Shown here one piece after another: positions 47,603 through 55,408 of a DNA stretch of 64,000 nt. Position numbers and translations under genes: made by a program. Source of the DNA: Leclercia sp. LSNIH1 (GTDB lineage Bacteria > Pseudomonadota > Gammaproteobacteria > Enterobacterales > Enterobacteriaceae); the NCBI RefSeq assembly GCF_002902985.1, contig NZ_CP026167.1, positions 2,356,001 to 2,420,000 on the forward strand. Direction: 5' to 3'. How positions within the stretch are numbered: the stretch's first letter is position 1; each line of letters begins with the position of its first letter. Under the pieces are notes generated by a model that saw nothing but the letters and a program-made list of their open reading frames with translations, had not been told where the DNA came from and made no database searches.

Positions 47603-49122
47603 TGATTCGACGTTTAAGCCCCCTGATGTTAATGCTGCTGCTGGCAGGCTGTGCCGTAGGGCCTGATTACCAGCAGCCCGCGCCGCAAACCCCGAGCCAG
47701 TGGAACGATCCGGGAGATGGCGGCGTGAAATCACAAACCGCGTCGAGCGCCATCAATCCTCGCTGGTGGAAAACCTTCGGCGATCCTCAGCTGGATAGCC
47801 TGATTGAGCGCGCCATCGCCGGCAACCTGTCGCTACAGCAAACCGTGCTGCGCATCGCCGGGGCGCGGGAACAGATCAACCAGGCGGGCGGCGCCTTCTT
47901 CCCGGCGGTGAACGGCAACCTGCAGGCTACCCGGCAGCAGCTGGGGCTGGAGGGGGAGCTGAAATCCCACGGCGTGTACGACCAGCTTGATGATGTCGAC
48001 CCTGAATTGCGCGGGGCGCTGGGGCCGCTGACCCAGCCGATTAACCTCTATCAGGGCAGCTTTGACGCCCAGTGGGAGCTGGATCTGTGGGGCAAGGTGC
48101 GCCGCCAGGTTGAAGCCGCCAACGCTCAGCAGCAGGCGGCTATCGAGCAGCGCAACGATGCGCTGGTGTCGCTGGAGGCGGAAGTCGCCCGCGCCTGGCT
48201 CCAGCTGCGCGGTGCCCAGAGCAGCATCGCGACGCTCAACACCCAGATCGAGAGCGCGCAGCAGACTCTGGATCTGACCAGCAGCCGCCAGCGCGGCGGC
48301 CTGTCGCCGCAGATGGACGTGGAGAACGCCCGCGCCCAGCTTGGCAATCTGGAGGCGCAGCTTCCGCAGTATGAAGCCCAGGCGCGGCAGGCGATGAACG
48401 GCCTGGCGATCCTGCTGGGCAAACCGCCGGGGGCGCTGGACGGCGAATTGCAGGCCAGCAAACCGCTGTCCGAGTTGCCGGAAATTGTCCCCACCGGGAT
48501 CCCGTCCACGCTGGCGCGGCGACGTCCGGACGTGCGTGAGGCCGAGGCGAATCTGCATGCGGCCACCGCGCAGATCGGCGTGTCGGTGGCGCAGCTCTTC
48601 CCCAGCGTCTCCCTCAGCGGCCAGTTTGGGCTGCGTAACAGCGAGGCCAGCTGGCTCACCGACTGGAGCAGCCACTTCTACAGCGTCGGGCCGCAGGTCT
48701 CTATTCCCATCTTCCAGGGCGGACGGCTGGTCTCCAGCGTGAAGGTCGCCCGTGCCCAGCAGGGTGCCGCCGTGCTGGACTATCGTCAGACGGTGCTTAC
48801 CGCGCTGGGGGATGTGGAAAATGCGCTGGTCAGCTACCGCACCGACCAGAAGCGGGAGGCGGGATTAAGCAAAACCATCGATGCGCTGCAAAACGCTTTC
48901 GATCTGGCGAGCAGCAGCTATCGTCAGGGGATCGCCACCTTTATCGACGTGCTTGATGCCCAGCGCCAGCTGGCCCAGGCGCAGCAGCAGCGGGATCAGG
49001 CCCGGGTGCAGAGTGCGCTGGATCTGGTGGCGCTCTATAAAGCGCTTGGCGGGGGATGGGAGCCGTATCAGGAGGTGCAGCTGCCGGATTATGCTGTGTT
49101 TGGGGATGCGCCGAGGGGATGA
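47602..49122 (+). CDS. RND/MFS efflux outer-membrane lipoprotein (NodT/OprM family)
   Basis: The outer-membrane channel of the same pump. The 506-residue protein has a lipoprotein signal MIRRLSPLMLMLLLAGC with the lipobox Cys at 17, then AVGPDYQQP typical of the NodT family. Two TolC-like repeats with heptad Gln/Ala coiled coils follow (EINQAGGAFFPAVNGN..., QRGGLSPQMDVENARAQL; AQLFPSVSLSGQFGLR..., YRQGIATFIDVLDAQRQLAQAQ). It shares one base with the pump gene stop. A dedicated channel makes the system independent of TolC. Confidence 0.94.
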   Translation: MIRRLSPLMLMLLLAGCAVGPDYQQPAPQTPSQWNDPGDGGVKSQTASSAINPRWWKTFGDPQLDSLIERAIAGNLSLQQTVLRIAGAREQINQAGGAFFPAVNGNLQATRQQLGLEGELKSHGVYDQLDDVDPELRGALGPLTQPINLYQGSFDAQWELDLWGKVRRQVEAANAQQQAAIEQRNDALVSLEAEVARAWLQLRGAQSSIATLNTQIESAQQTLDLTSSRQRGGLSPQMDVENARAQLGNLEAQLPQYEAQARQAMNGLAILLGKPPGALDGELQASKPLSELPEIVPTGIPSTLARRRPDVREAEANLHAATAQIGVSVAQLFPSVSLSGQFGLRNSEASWLTDWSSHFYSVGPQVSIPIFQGGRLVSSVKVARAQQGAAVLDYRQTVLTALGDVENALVSYRTDQKREAGLSKTIDALQNAFDLASSSYRQGIATFIDVLDAQRQLAQAQQQRDQARVQSALDLVALYKALGGGWEPYQEVQLPDYAVFGDAPRG

Positions 49123-49221
49123 TTTAGCGCTTTGGAAAGAAATTGCATATTCGTCTTTCAGAGGCAAGTTCCGTTCACTTTATGACGGATAGAATATGAC
49201 GTTCCATCACACGTGAACGGG

Positions 49222-49249
49222 AAAAGGGGGCCACCGCGGCCCCCTTTTC
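49222..49249. terminator. Terminator after the efflux operon
   Basis: AAAAGGGGGCC-ACCGC-GGCCCCCTTTT is a strong bidirectional stem, 100 bases after the outer-membrane gene stop. Confidence 0.85.
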
Positions 49250-49254
49250 AATCC

Positions 49255-49500
49255 CCGCGGCCCCGCAAGAAATCGGTGCTTCGCACTGCGCTCACCTCCC
49301 GACCTGCTGCCTGCGGTCGGCTCAACTCGACAGCCTGTCTCGATTCGCCTCTGGCCGCCATCCCTGGCGTCCAGCCCTTGTCATCCGGTCTCCGGCTCGC
49401 CGATTTCAGCGGGAACTCAACCCCCGTGCCACATGCAAGACTTATAAAAAATCTTTTTAAATCTTCTTTCAAACAGCTGGAATGGTGGAGGGGGCGGGAG
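49255..49500 (-). repeat. Non-coding repeat arm, minus orientation
   Basis: This GC-rich stretch has no supportable ORF. Read on the minus strand it holds CGCC-AGGGAT-GGCG (49356-49369), the same loop found in the neighbouring plus-strand element, and other short inverted repeats. The right 60 bases (49440-49500) are AT-rich. It looks like an intergenic repeat of the type common in Enterobacter/Klebsiella relatives; I infer that from memory. Confidence 0.55.
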
Positions 49501-49740
49501 TCCGGCTGAAAATCGCCGAAGCGTTTCCTGTAGGCCGGGGCGAGGCGCAGGGATGCGCCGAGAGGGCGTGACCTACATGGATGTAGGATCACGCCCGACC
49601 CGAAAGCCGGAAGGAATAAGCTGAAGACAAAATTGCCGGGAGCAATTTTGGACAGCGCTTGCGCTGGCCCCGAAGGGGTGAGCCCCAGGGATGGGGCGAA
49701 CAATCCGCGAAGCGGCGATTTTCTTTGCCGGGAGCCGGGA
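49501..49740 (+). repeat. Hairpin-array repeat with GGA loops (possible structured RNA)
   Basis: Five hairpins follow one another: GGCGC-AGGGAT-GCGCC (49544-49559); an outer GGGCGTG/CACGCCC stem with inner CCTACA-TGGA-TGTAGG (49564-49596); CAAAATTGC-CGGGA-GCAATTTTG (49628-49650); CCCC-GAA-GGGG (49668-49678); and GCCCC-AGGGAT-GGGGC (49682-49697). Four of the five have GGA in the loop, like CsrA-binding sites. The first 49 bases recur at 40949-40997. No promoter is clear. Confidence 0.6.
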
Positions 49741-49743
49741 TTG

Positions 49744-49794
49744 TTAAGGGGGCGGCGATAGCCCCCTTAACACGTTCACCGCAGCGGGGTGAAC
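49744..49794. repeat. Two stem-loops downstream of ldtB
   Basis: TTAAGGGGGC-GGCGATA-GCCCCCTTAA (49744-49770) and GTTCACC-GCAGCGG-GGTGAAC (49774-49794) are strong hairpins. They lie between the ldtB 3' end and the repeat array and could contribute to termination from either side. Confidence 0.6.
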
Positions 49795-49819
49795 ATAATG
49801 CAGAAATGCTTTAGTGAAC

Positions 49820-49852
49820 GGAACAATTCCACCGTTACGACAGAATTGTTCC
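49820..49852 (-). terminator. Inverted repeat after ldtB (possible terminator)
   Basis: GGAACAATTC (49820-49829) and GAATTGTTCC (49843-49852) form a 10-bp stem with a 13-base loop, 17 bases after the ldtB stop. There is no proper T run, so its role as a terminator is uncertain. Confidence 0.5.
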
Positions 49853-49868
49853 TTTAACAAACGGTCGA

Positions 49869-50789
49869 TTAGTTCAGACGAACCGGCATCCCCGAACGAT
49901 TCTGAATCGCCTGATCCACAATCGTCGCATCCACATCCTGCTGGCCGGTCACCGCCTGCACATTGCTGGTCAGGGTAATTGGCACAGTCACGTTATTGTC
50001 GATCTGCTCTTCGCTGGTAGAGAGCGGGTTATGCACTTCGAGGTAACGGCTGCCATCTGGCTCGGTGGTCGCTTTTACCGGCTCGTTGATGAACTGTACG
50101 CGAGTACCCACCGGTACGTTTTCGAACAGGAATTTGATGTCGTCGTTACGCAGACGTACACAACCGTGGCTCACGCGCAGGCCGATACCGAAGTTGGCAT
50201 TGGTGCCGTGAATCGCATACAGACGGCCAATATAGAGCGCGTACAGACCCATTGGGTTATCCGGGCCCGCAGGCACAACGGCTGGCAGCGGCTCGCCCGC
50301 GGCAATGTATTCCGCGTGCATTTTCGCGGTTGGGGTCCAGGTTGGGCCCGCTTTCTTACGCTCAACTTTGGTGGTCCAGTTCATCGGGGTATCTTTACCC
50401 AGCTGGCCGATACCGATTGGCAGCACGATTACGGTGTTGGTGCCTTTCGGGTAGTAGTACAGACGCATTTCGGCGCTGTTGATGATGATACCTTCATGCA
50501 CGGTATCCGGCAGGATCAGCTGCTGAGGAATGTTCAGCACGGTGCCGCCTTTCGGCAGGTACGGATCGACGCCCGGGTTAGCTTCCATCATGTTGGAGAG
50601 GCCAAGTTGATATTCTGCTGCGAAATATTCCAGCGGCTGGCTGTTGCCTTCTTCAATGGTCACAACCTGGTTCTGACCGACCAGACGGCTACCGTCGGTT
50701 GGCAGTGGATAGGTGACAGCAGAAGCGGTCTTGCAAAACCCTACTACGGCAAACGCCGCCGCAAAAAGCGAAGTTAATTTCATATTCAT
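49869..50789 (-). CDS. ldtB: L,D-transpeptidase LdtB (YbiS)
   Basis: LdtB attaches Braun's lipoprotein to peptidoglycan meso-diaminopimelate in the periplasm. The 306 residues equal E. coli YbiS: signal peptide ending at ASA (23), a LysM-like domain (about 40-92), and the YkuD catalytic domain with SHGCVRLRN (His208, Cys210) and the preceding AIHGTN. Its promoter lies in the divergent gap with ybiT. In K-12 ldtB is next to ybiR; here the efflux operon and repeat lie between. Confidence 0.96.
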   Translation of the reverse strand: MNMKLTSLFAAAFAVVGFCKTASAVTYPLPTDGSRLVGQNQVVTIEEGNSQPLEYFAAEYQLGLSNMMEANPGVDPYLPKGGTVLNIPQQLILPDTVHEGIIINSAEMRLYYYPKGTNTVIVLPIGIGQLGKDTPMNWTTKVERKKAGPTWTPTAKMHAEYIAAGEPLPAVVPAGPDNPMGLYALYIGRLYAIHGTNANFGIGLRVSHGCVRLRNDDIKFLFENVPVGTRVQFINEPVKATTEPDGSRYLEVHNPLSTSEEQIDNNVTVPITLTSNVQAVTGQQDVDATIVDQAIQNRSGMPVRLN

Positions 50790-51008
50790 GTTGTGCGAGG
50801 TATCTGTGCCACGTTGGCAGGTTGTTTAAAAGTCAGAACGGTTTAGGGAGCGCATTATATGTGCATTCCCACCCGCATGGAATTCGGATGTGTACTAAAT
50901 CACACTTTTTTCAATTCTGTTAAGTGTAGCGCTACGTTGTTAAGCGGGATCTCATTTCGGAATTGTGGCATAATGCCGGGTTTATCACACTTCTCGCAGG
51001 AATCTCCC

Positions 51009-52604
51009 GTGTTAGTTACCAGCAACGTCACTATGCAGTTTGGCAGTAAGCCGCTGTTCGAAAACATTTCCGTCAAGTTTGGCGGCGGCAACCGTTACGG
51101 CCTGATTGGTGCCAACGGTAGCGGAAAATCCACCTTCATGAAGATCCTCGGCGGCGATTTAGAGCCGACCCTGGGCAACGTTTCTCTCGATCCGAACGAG
51201 CGCATCGGTAAGCTGCGTCAGGATCAGTTCGCCTTTGAAGCGTTTACCGTGCTTGATACGGTGATCATGGGGCACGTTGAGCTGTGGGAAGTGAAGCAGG
51301 AGCGCGATCGCATCTACGGCCTTGCCGAAATGAGCGAAGAAGATGGCTATAAAGTGGCCGATCTCGAAACCCAGTACGGCGAAATGGACGGCTACTCCGC
51401 CGAAGCCCGCGCCGGTGAGCTGCTGCTCGGCGTCGGTATTCCGGTTGAACAGCATTACGGCCCGATGAGCGAAGTCGCGCCAGGCTGGAAGCTGCGTGTT
51501 CTGCTGGCGCAGGCGCTCTTCTCCAACCCGGATATCCTGCTGCTCGACGAACCGACGAACAACCTGGACATCGATACCATTCGCTGGCTGGAGCAGACGC
51601 TGAACGAGCGTAACAGCACCATGATCATCATCTCGCACGACCGTCACTTCCTGAACATGGTCTGCACCCACATGGCCGATCTCGACTACGGCGAGCTGCG
51701 CGTTTATCCGGGCAACTACGACGAGTACATGACCGCCGCGACCCAGGCGCGTGAGCGTCTGCTGGCCGACAACGCCAAGAAAAAGGCGCAGATTGCCGAC
51801 CTGCAATCCTTCGTCAGCCGCTTTAGCGCCAACGCCTCTAAATCCCGTCAGGCCACCTCCCGCGCCCGTCAGATTGACAAAATCAAGCTGGAAGAAGTTA
51901 AAGCCTCCAGCCGTCAGAACCCGTTCATCCGCTTCGAGCAGGATAAGAAACTGTTCCGTAACGCGCTGGAAGTGGAAGCCCTCACCAAGGGCTTTGAAGA
52001 GGGGCCGCTGTTTAAAAACTTCAACCTGCTGCTGGAAGTGGGTGAGAAGATCGCGATTATCGGCGCCAACGGCGTGGGTAAATCCACCATGCTGAAGACC
52101 CTGGTGGGCGAACTCCAGCCGGACAGCGGCACCGTGAAGTGGTCCGAAAACGCCTCTATCGGCTATTACGCGCAGGATCACGAGTATGAGTTTGAAAACG
52201 ACCTGACCGTATTCGAATGGATGAGCCAGTGGAAATCAGAAGGCGACGACGAGCAGGTGGTGCGCAGCTTCCTGGGCCGTCTGCTCTTCAGCCAGGACGA
52301 TATCAAAAAACCGGCGAAGGTCCTCTCCGGGGGTGAGAAGGGCCGTATGCTGTTCGGCAAGCTGATGATGCAGAAACCGAACATTCTGGTGATGGACGAA
52401 CCGACCAACCACCTGGATATGGAATCGATCGAATCGCTGAACATGGCGCTGGAGATTTATCAGGGCACCCTGATCTTCGTCTCCCACGACCGTGAGTTCG
52501 TCAGCTCGCTGGCGACCCGCGTAATTGAAATTACGCCGGAGCGCGTGGTGGACTTCAGCGGTAACTACGAAGACTACCTGCGCAGCAAAGGTATCGACGG
52601 CTAA
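51009..52604 (+). CDS. ybiT: ABC-F family ATPase YbiT
   Basis: YbiT is a soluble tandem-ATPase of the ABC-F family, which acts on the ribosome to relieve stalling. From GTG 51009 (read [20 protein letters not shown]) the protein has 531 residues (E. coli 530); GCAGGAATC lies upstream. Two ABC domains have Walker [10 protein letters not shown] and GANGVGKST, Walker [14 protein letters not shown] and [13 protein letters not shown], and the signature [10 protein letters not shown] in the second. A charged linker ([20 protein letters not shown]...) lies between them, as in ABC-F proteins. The longer frame from 50859 is not preceded by a ribosome-binding site. Confidence 0.95.
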   Translation: MLVTSNVTMQFGSKPLFENISVKFGGGNRYGLIGANGSGKSTFMKILGGDLEPTLGNVSLDPNERIGKLRQDQFAFEAFTVLDTVIMGHVELWEVKQERDRIYGLAEMSEEDGYKVADLETQYGEMDGYSAEARAGELLLGVGIPVEQHYGPMSEVAPGWKLRVLLAQALFSNPDILLLDEPTNNLDIDTIRWLEQTLNERNSTMIIISHDRHFLNMVCTHMADLDYGELRVYPGNYDEYMTAATQARERLLADNAKKKAQIADLQSFVSRFSANASKSRQATSRARQIDKIKLEEVKASSRQNPFIRFEQDKKLFRNALEVEALTKGFEEGPLFKNFNLLLEVGEKIAIIGANGVGKSTMLKTLVGELQPDSGTVKWSENASIGYYAQDHEYEFENDLTVFEWMSQWKSEGDDEQVVRSFLGRLLFSQDDIKKPAKVLSGGEKGRMLFGKLMMQKPNILVMDEPTNHLDMESIESLNMALEIYQGTLIFVSHDREFVSSLATRVIEITPERVVDFSGNYEDYLRSKGIDG

Positions 52605-52616
52605 TCACCCGTTTCT

Positions 52617-52640
52617 GACCCTTCCCGTCCGGGGAGGGTC
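52617..52640 (+). terminator. ybiT terminator
   Basis: GACCCTTCCC-GTCC-GGGGAGGGTC, followed by TGCTTTCCCC; a stable stem 12 bases after ybiT with a short pyrimidine tail. Confidence 0.75.
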
Positions 52641-53011
52641 TGCTTTCCCCCTGTCTACACGCTTTCCCCCGCATTTTTCATAACTTATTGTTTATAAACA
52701 CAATATCAATGCGTTTATATAATTGGTATACCAATTATGGCACCATTTCACCTGTCATATAACTATCGGAAAATTGGTATAAAAACTTAAAAGAAAGGAG
52801 AACCGGCGGCGAGCGGAAATCAGGCAGTTTCGTGCAAAAAGCGGGATAAAAGCGGCACACACTTTGTAACCGTTATGCGGTGAGACATCATGACCTGTTG
52901 TTTGCGTTAAGAAAAATGATTTTTAACGTAACCGGAGCGCGGTCACAAAATTACCGGGGGGAGATTAAGCGGGGCGGCGACGCCCATACTGGACGCGCCG
53001 CCATAAAGGGG
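52641..53011 (+). other. Regulatory region without a gene (operator, -10, SD-like)
   Basis: A 370-base gap between the convergent ybiT and ybiU. It contains a perfect -10 TATAAT (52718-52723) overlapping the 20-bp palindrome ATAATTGGTATACCAATTAT (52719-52738), a partial copy AAATTGGTATAAAAACTT (52771-52788), and AAAGGAGAACC (52794-52804) that looks like a Shine-Dalgarno site but has no start codon at a usable distance. No convincing ORF follows. The palindrome resembles hexuronate repressor (UxuR/ExuR, GntR family) operators. The simplest reading is a deletion scar of a GntR-regulated gene. Confidence 0.6.
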
Positions 53012-54274
53012 TCAGGCCATGCCGAGTGCGCGCTTGCCGTGAATGTTCAGATCATCAACGGTGAAACGTGACTGCCACGTCGCTTCATAATCTTCACGCG
53101 GGAAATCGCCTGGCGAGGCGCCGGTTTCCAGCGCCGCTTTTACCTTCTTCGCATAGGCGAGGTTTTTCTCACACATCGGCGCCGCCGGAATGTACATCAC
53201 GTTGCCCCAGCCCTGCTGGTTCTCGACCGGGGCCACCGAGTGGATCACATCGCAGTGCCACCACACGGAGTCACCTGCTTCCAGAGCCGGAATGCTGGTC
53301 AACGCTTCCATTAACAGCGGATGCCACTTCTCGGAGATCGGCAGCACGCGTCCTGGCGCCACGCCGCAGAGTTCATCTTCCGGCACATCATCCAGCAGCG
53401 GACGCAGCAGAATGTACGCCATCGCTTCCGGGATTGGCACCACGTGCAGCAGCCCCTGATCCGGGATCATATCTGAGAGCGCCGTCCAGCCCTGGAAGGT
53501 GCGGAACACCGAGCATTTGGTGGTGTTGTCCACGGTGTACTCTTCCACTTCGGTGCGGTGGGCGGCATCCCACGGATCGTACTGCTCGATATTGCCATCA
53601 AAGACCCGGGCGAAGACCTGCTGATAGGCCGGAAGCAACCAGCGCTCCAGCGCGCCGGAGTCAGTGTGCGCCCCCAGACCCTTCGAGGTGGTTCCCGGCG
53701 GACGGCGACGAATGCGGTCCGGGTAGATCACGCTGACGTCCGGGTTGAACCACTGCTTGCCGTTGCTCTCAAAAGTCCATAAACGGTTCAGGAATGACTG
53801 CACCTGGGCCATCTCTTCGCTCTGACGGGCTTCCATCTGGGCGTGCGACCAGTAGATCGGGTAGATCTCCGGGCGGGAGGCGGTGAGGGTGCCAAAGAAG
53901 TTATCCCCCGGACCTTTATAGACATCATCAAAACGGTTGAGATCCAGATAGTCGAGCATCGCGTTATCCCACGCCAGCGCCTGCTCACGCGGGAAATGAC
54001 CTTTGATTACCGCACAGCCCCGGCGTTTCACCGCCTCGCGCTGCGCCGGGCTGATGTTACCGCTCTGCACGTCGGCAAAGGGGATCACCGGCCAGACAGG
54101 ATCGCCTTTGCTTTTCAGGGCATTAATTTCTGCCACGCGGCTGGCAATTTTATCGCTCAGGCGATCAAACACGCCCTGCACGTCGCCAATCTGCGCCCGC
54201 AGGTCACGTTTCATCTGGCGGATGGCCGCTTTGTGATCAGCGGGCAAAGTTTCACTGGTAAACGTTAAGGTCAT
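53012..54274 (-). CDS. ybiU: DUF1479 protein YbiU (jelly-roll dioxygenase-like)
   Basis: YbiU is a 420-residue protein (E. coli 421) of the DUF1479 family, whose fold is that of Fe(II)/2-oxoglutarate oxygenases. HTD in LGAHTDSGALERW (about residue 219) and the later HSVAPVENQ (about residue 360) could supply iron ligands. Substrate is unknown. The ATG at 54274 is preceded by GCGAGGCTGTT; an in-frame ATG at 54295 overlaps the operator. The shared CTTTC-N4-GAAAG operator lies 15 bases upstream. Confidence 0.92.
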   Translation of the reverse strand: MTLTFTSETLPADHKAAIRQMKRDLRAQIGDVQGVFDRLSDKIASRVAEINALKSKGDPVWPVIPFADVQSGNISPAQREAVKRRGCAVIKGHFPREQALAWDNAMLDYLDLNRFDDVYKGPGDNFFGTLTASRPEIYPIYWSHAQMEARQSEEMAQVQSFLNRLWTFESNGKQWFNPDVSVIYPDRIRRRPPGTTSKGLGAHTDSGALERWLLPAYQQVFARVFDGNIEQYDPWDAAHRTEVEEYTVDNTTKCSVFRTFQGWTALSDMIPDQGLLHVVPIPEAMAYILLRPLLDDVPEDELCGVAPGRVLPISEKWHPLLMEALTSIPALEAGDSVWWHCDVIHSVAPVENQQGWGNVMYIPAAPMCEKNLAYAKKVKAALETGASPGDFPREDYEATWQSRFTVDDLNIHGKRALGMA

Positions 54275-54288
54275 AACAGCCTCGCTAT

Positions 54289-54302
54289 CTTTCATTCGAA
54301 AG
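54289..54302. promoter_or_regulatory. Shared operator, ybiU copy
   Basis: CTTTC-ATTC-GAAAG, an inverted repeat 15-28 bases before the ybiU start. The same 14-bp element occurs before ybiV and ybiY. The style is that of DeoR/LacI-type repressor sites; the factor is not known to me. Confidence 0.65.
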
Positions 54303-54424
54303 TAAAAGTAATTACAAGTGATACTTTAGGTTAAAAAAAAGTTAATGCAAGTTAAATAACTTGATGAAGTGCACAACCCGGAGAAAAAGAGGGAGGTTCG
54401 CCGGAGGAGGCTCCGGCGGGAAAA

Positions 54425-55240
54425 TCAGTTGCTGAAAGGCGGGGTGTTATCGAGGACGGCCTGAATCACGTTCAGCGCGCCCTGGTGGTTGTTGTCGTCG
54501 GTCTGATAGCGGGTGATGGCTTTGATATTTTCGCCCGCGTTACCCATGGCGAAGGAGTAGTGGGCAAATTTCAGCATTTCGGCGTCATTACCGCTGTCGC
54601 CAATGGCGACGCACGCCTGCGGGGAGATGTGCCAGCGTTTCAGCAGGCGGCTGATGCCGTTGGCTTTATGCAGGCCGGGAATGATCAGATCGACAAAGCC
54701 AAACCCGCTGGTCACCGGCTTCATGATGCCGTCGAGGGAGACATGCAGGGCGTCAATCAGGTTCGGGATATCGCTGTCCGGCAGGTTCAACGAGAACTTG
54801 AACAGTACGTCGTCGATGTCGCGATAGTCGCTGATGCGCTGTAAGCGGTGATAGTGTTTTGACATCAGGTCGACGAAGGCATCGGGTGCCTTGTCGCTGA
54901 CGTAAGCACTCTCCAGACCGCAGGCGACAAAATTCAGGGCGCTATCTTTCAGCAGTTCGCCAATGACAATCTGCGACTCATGTTTGGTCAGTTCGCCGTG
55001 GAAGATCTGCTCGCCGTGATCGAACACCAGCGCGCCGTTCTCCGCCACGAAGGAGATCTGCGATTTCAGCTCCGGGAAGAAGGAGATGAGCTGGTAATAC
55101 TGGTTGCCGCTGGCGACAACGAACTCGATATTGCGGGCCTGAAGTTGCTGGAACTGCGCCTGAAAGCGGTCACGATCGTACTGCTTGGCGTCATCAAGAA
55201 AAGTTCCGTCCATATCGGTGACGATAACTTTAACGGTCAT
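54425..55240 (-). CDS. supH: HAD-family sugar phosphatase SupH (YbiV)
   Basis: YbiV/SupH is a Cof-type HAD phosphatase acting on sugar phosphates such as erythrose 4-phosphate, ribose 5-phosphate and fructose 1-phosphate. From ATG 55240 it has 271 residues, the E. coli length. The nucleophile motif DMDGTF has Asp9 and Asp11, followed by [10 protein letters not shown] (motif II) and the C-terminal [12 protein letters not shown] (motif IV). The frame start at 55303 has a non-matching N-terminus and is rejected. The gene lies alone, behind the shared operator. Confidence 0.95.
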   Translation of the reverse strand: MTVKVIVTDMDGTFLDDAKQYDRDRFQAQFQQLQARNIEFVVASGNQYYQLISFFPELKSQISFVAENGALVFDHGEQIFHGELTKHESQIVIGELLKDSALNFVACGLESAYVSDKAPDAFVDLMSKHYHRLQRISDYRDIDDVLFKFSLNLPDSDIPNLIDALHVSLDGIMKPVTSGFGFVDLIIPGLHKANGISRLLKRWHISPQACVAIGDSGNDAEMLKFAHYSFAMGNAGENIKAITRYQTDDNNHQGALNVIQAVLDNTPPFSN

Positions 55241-55288
55241 ACATTGCGCTCCTGGATATAACTGCGACCAGCAACATTCTAATAACAA

Positions 55289-55304
55289 TGTGACCAAAAC
55301 CACA
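55289..55304. promoter_or_regulatory. CRP-like site upstream of ybiV
   Basis: TGTGACCAAAACCACA matches TGTGA-N6-TCACA at nine of ten conserved positions. It is 49 bases before the ybiV start, next to the shared operator. The distance to any -10 I can propose is not canonical. Confidence 0.5.
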
Positions 55305-55310
55305 AATTTA

Positions 55311-55324
55311 ATTTCGAATGAAAG
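55311..55324. promoter_or_regulatory. Shared operator, ybiV copy
   Basis: ATTTC-GAAT-GAAAG, identical to the ybiY copy except for the first base, 71-84 bases before the ybiV start. Confidence 0.65.
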
Positions 55325-55330
55325 TGAAAA

Positions 55331-55400
55331 GCCGGGTGGCGCTGACGCTTACCCGGCCTACGGGGGGAATTGTAGGCCCGGTAAGCGTAGCGCCACCGGG
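55331..55400. repeat. REP pair between ybiW and ybiV
   Basis: GCCGGGTGGCGCTGACGCTTACCCGGC (55331-55357) and GCCCGGTAAGCGTAGCGCCACCGGGC (55375-55400) face each other. The pair ends just before the ybiW stop region. Confidence 0.8.
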
Positions 55401-55408
55401 CAATGGGG

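Noticed and set aside
49248..49703. ORFs of 98-151 residues in the repeat region after the efflux operon
   Set aside because: They read through hairpin repeats on both strands, have no ribosome-binding site and no protein-like pattern.
52880..53071. 63-residue ORF in the gene-free ybiT-ybiU gap
   Set aside because: No ribosome-binding site at the start, runs into ybiU antisense, and is about 75 bases away from the SD-like sequence.
54350..54363. Palindrome AAGTTAAATAACTT upstream of ybiU
   Set aside because: Short and AT-rich in an AT-rich gap, with no second copy at the related promoters, so it may be chance.
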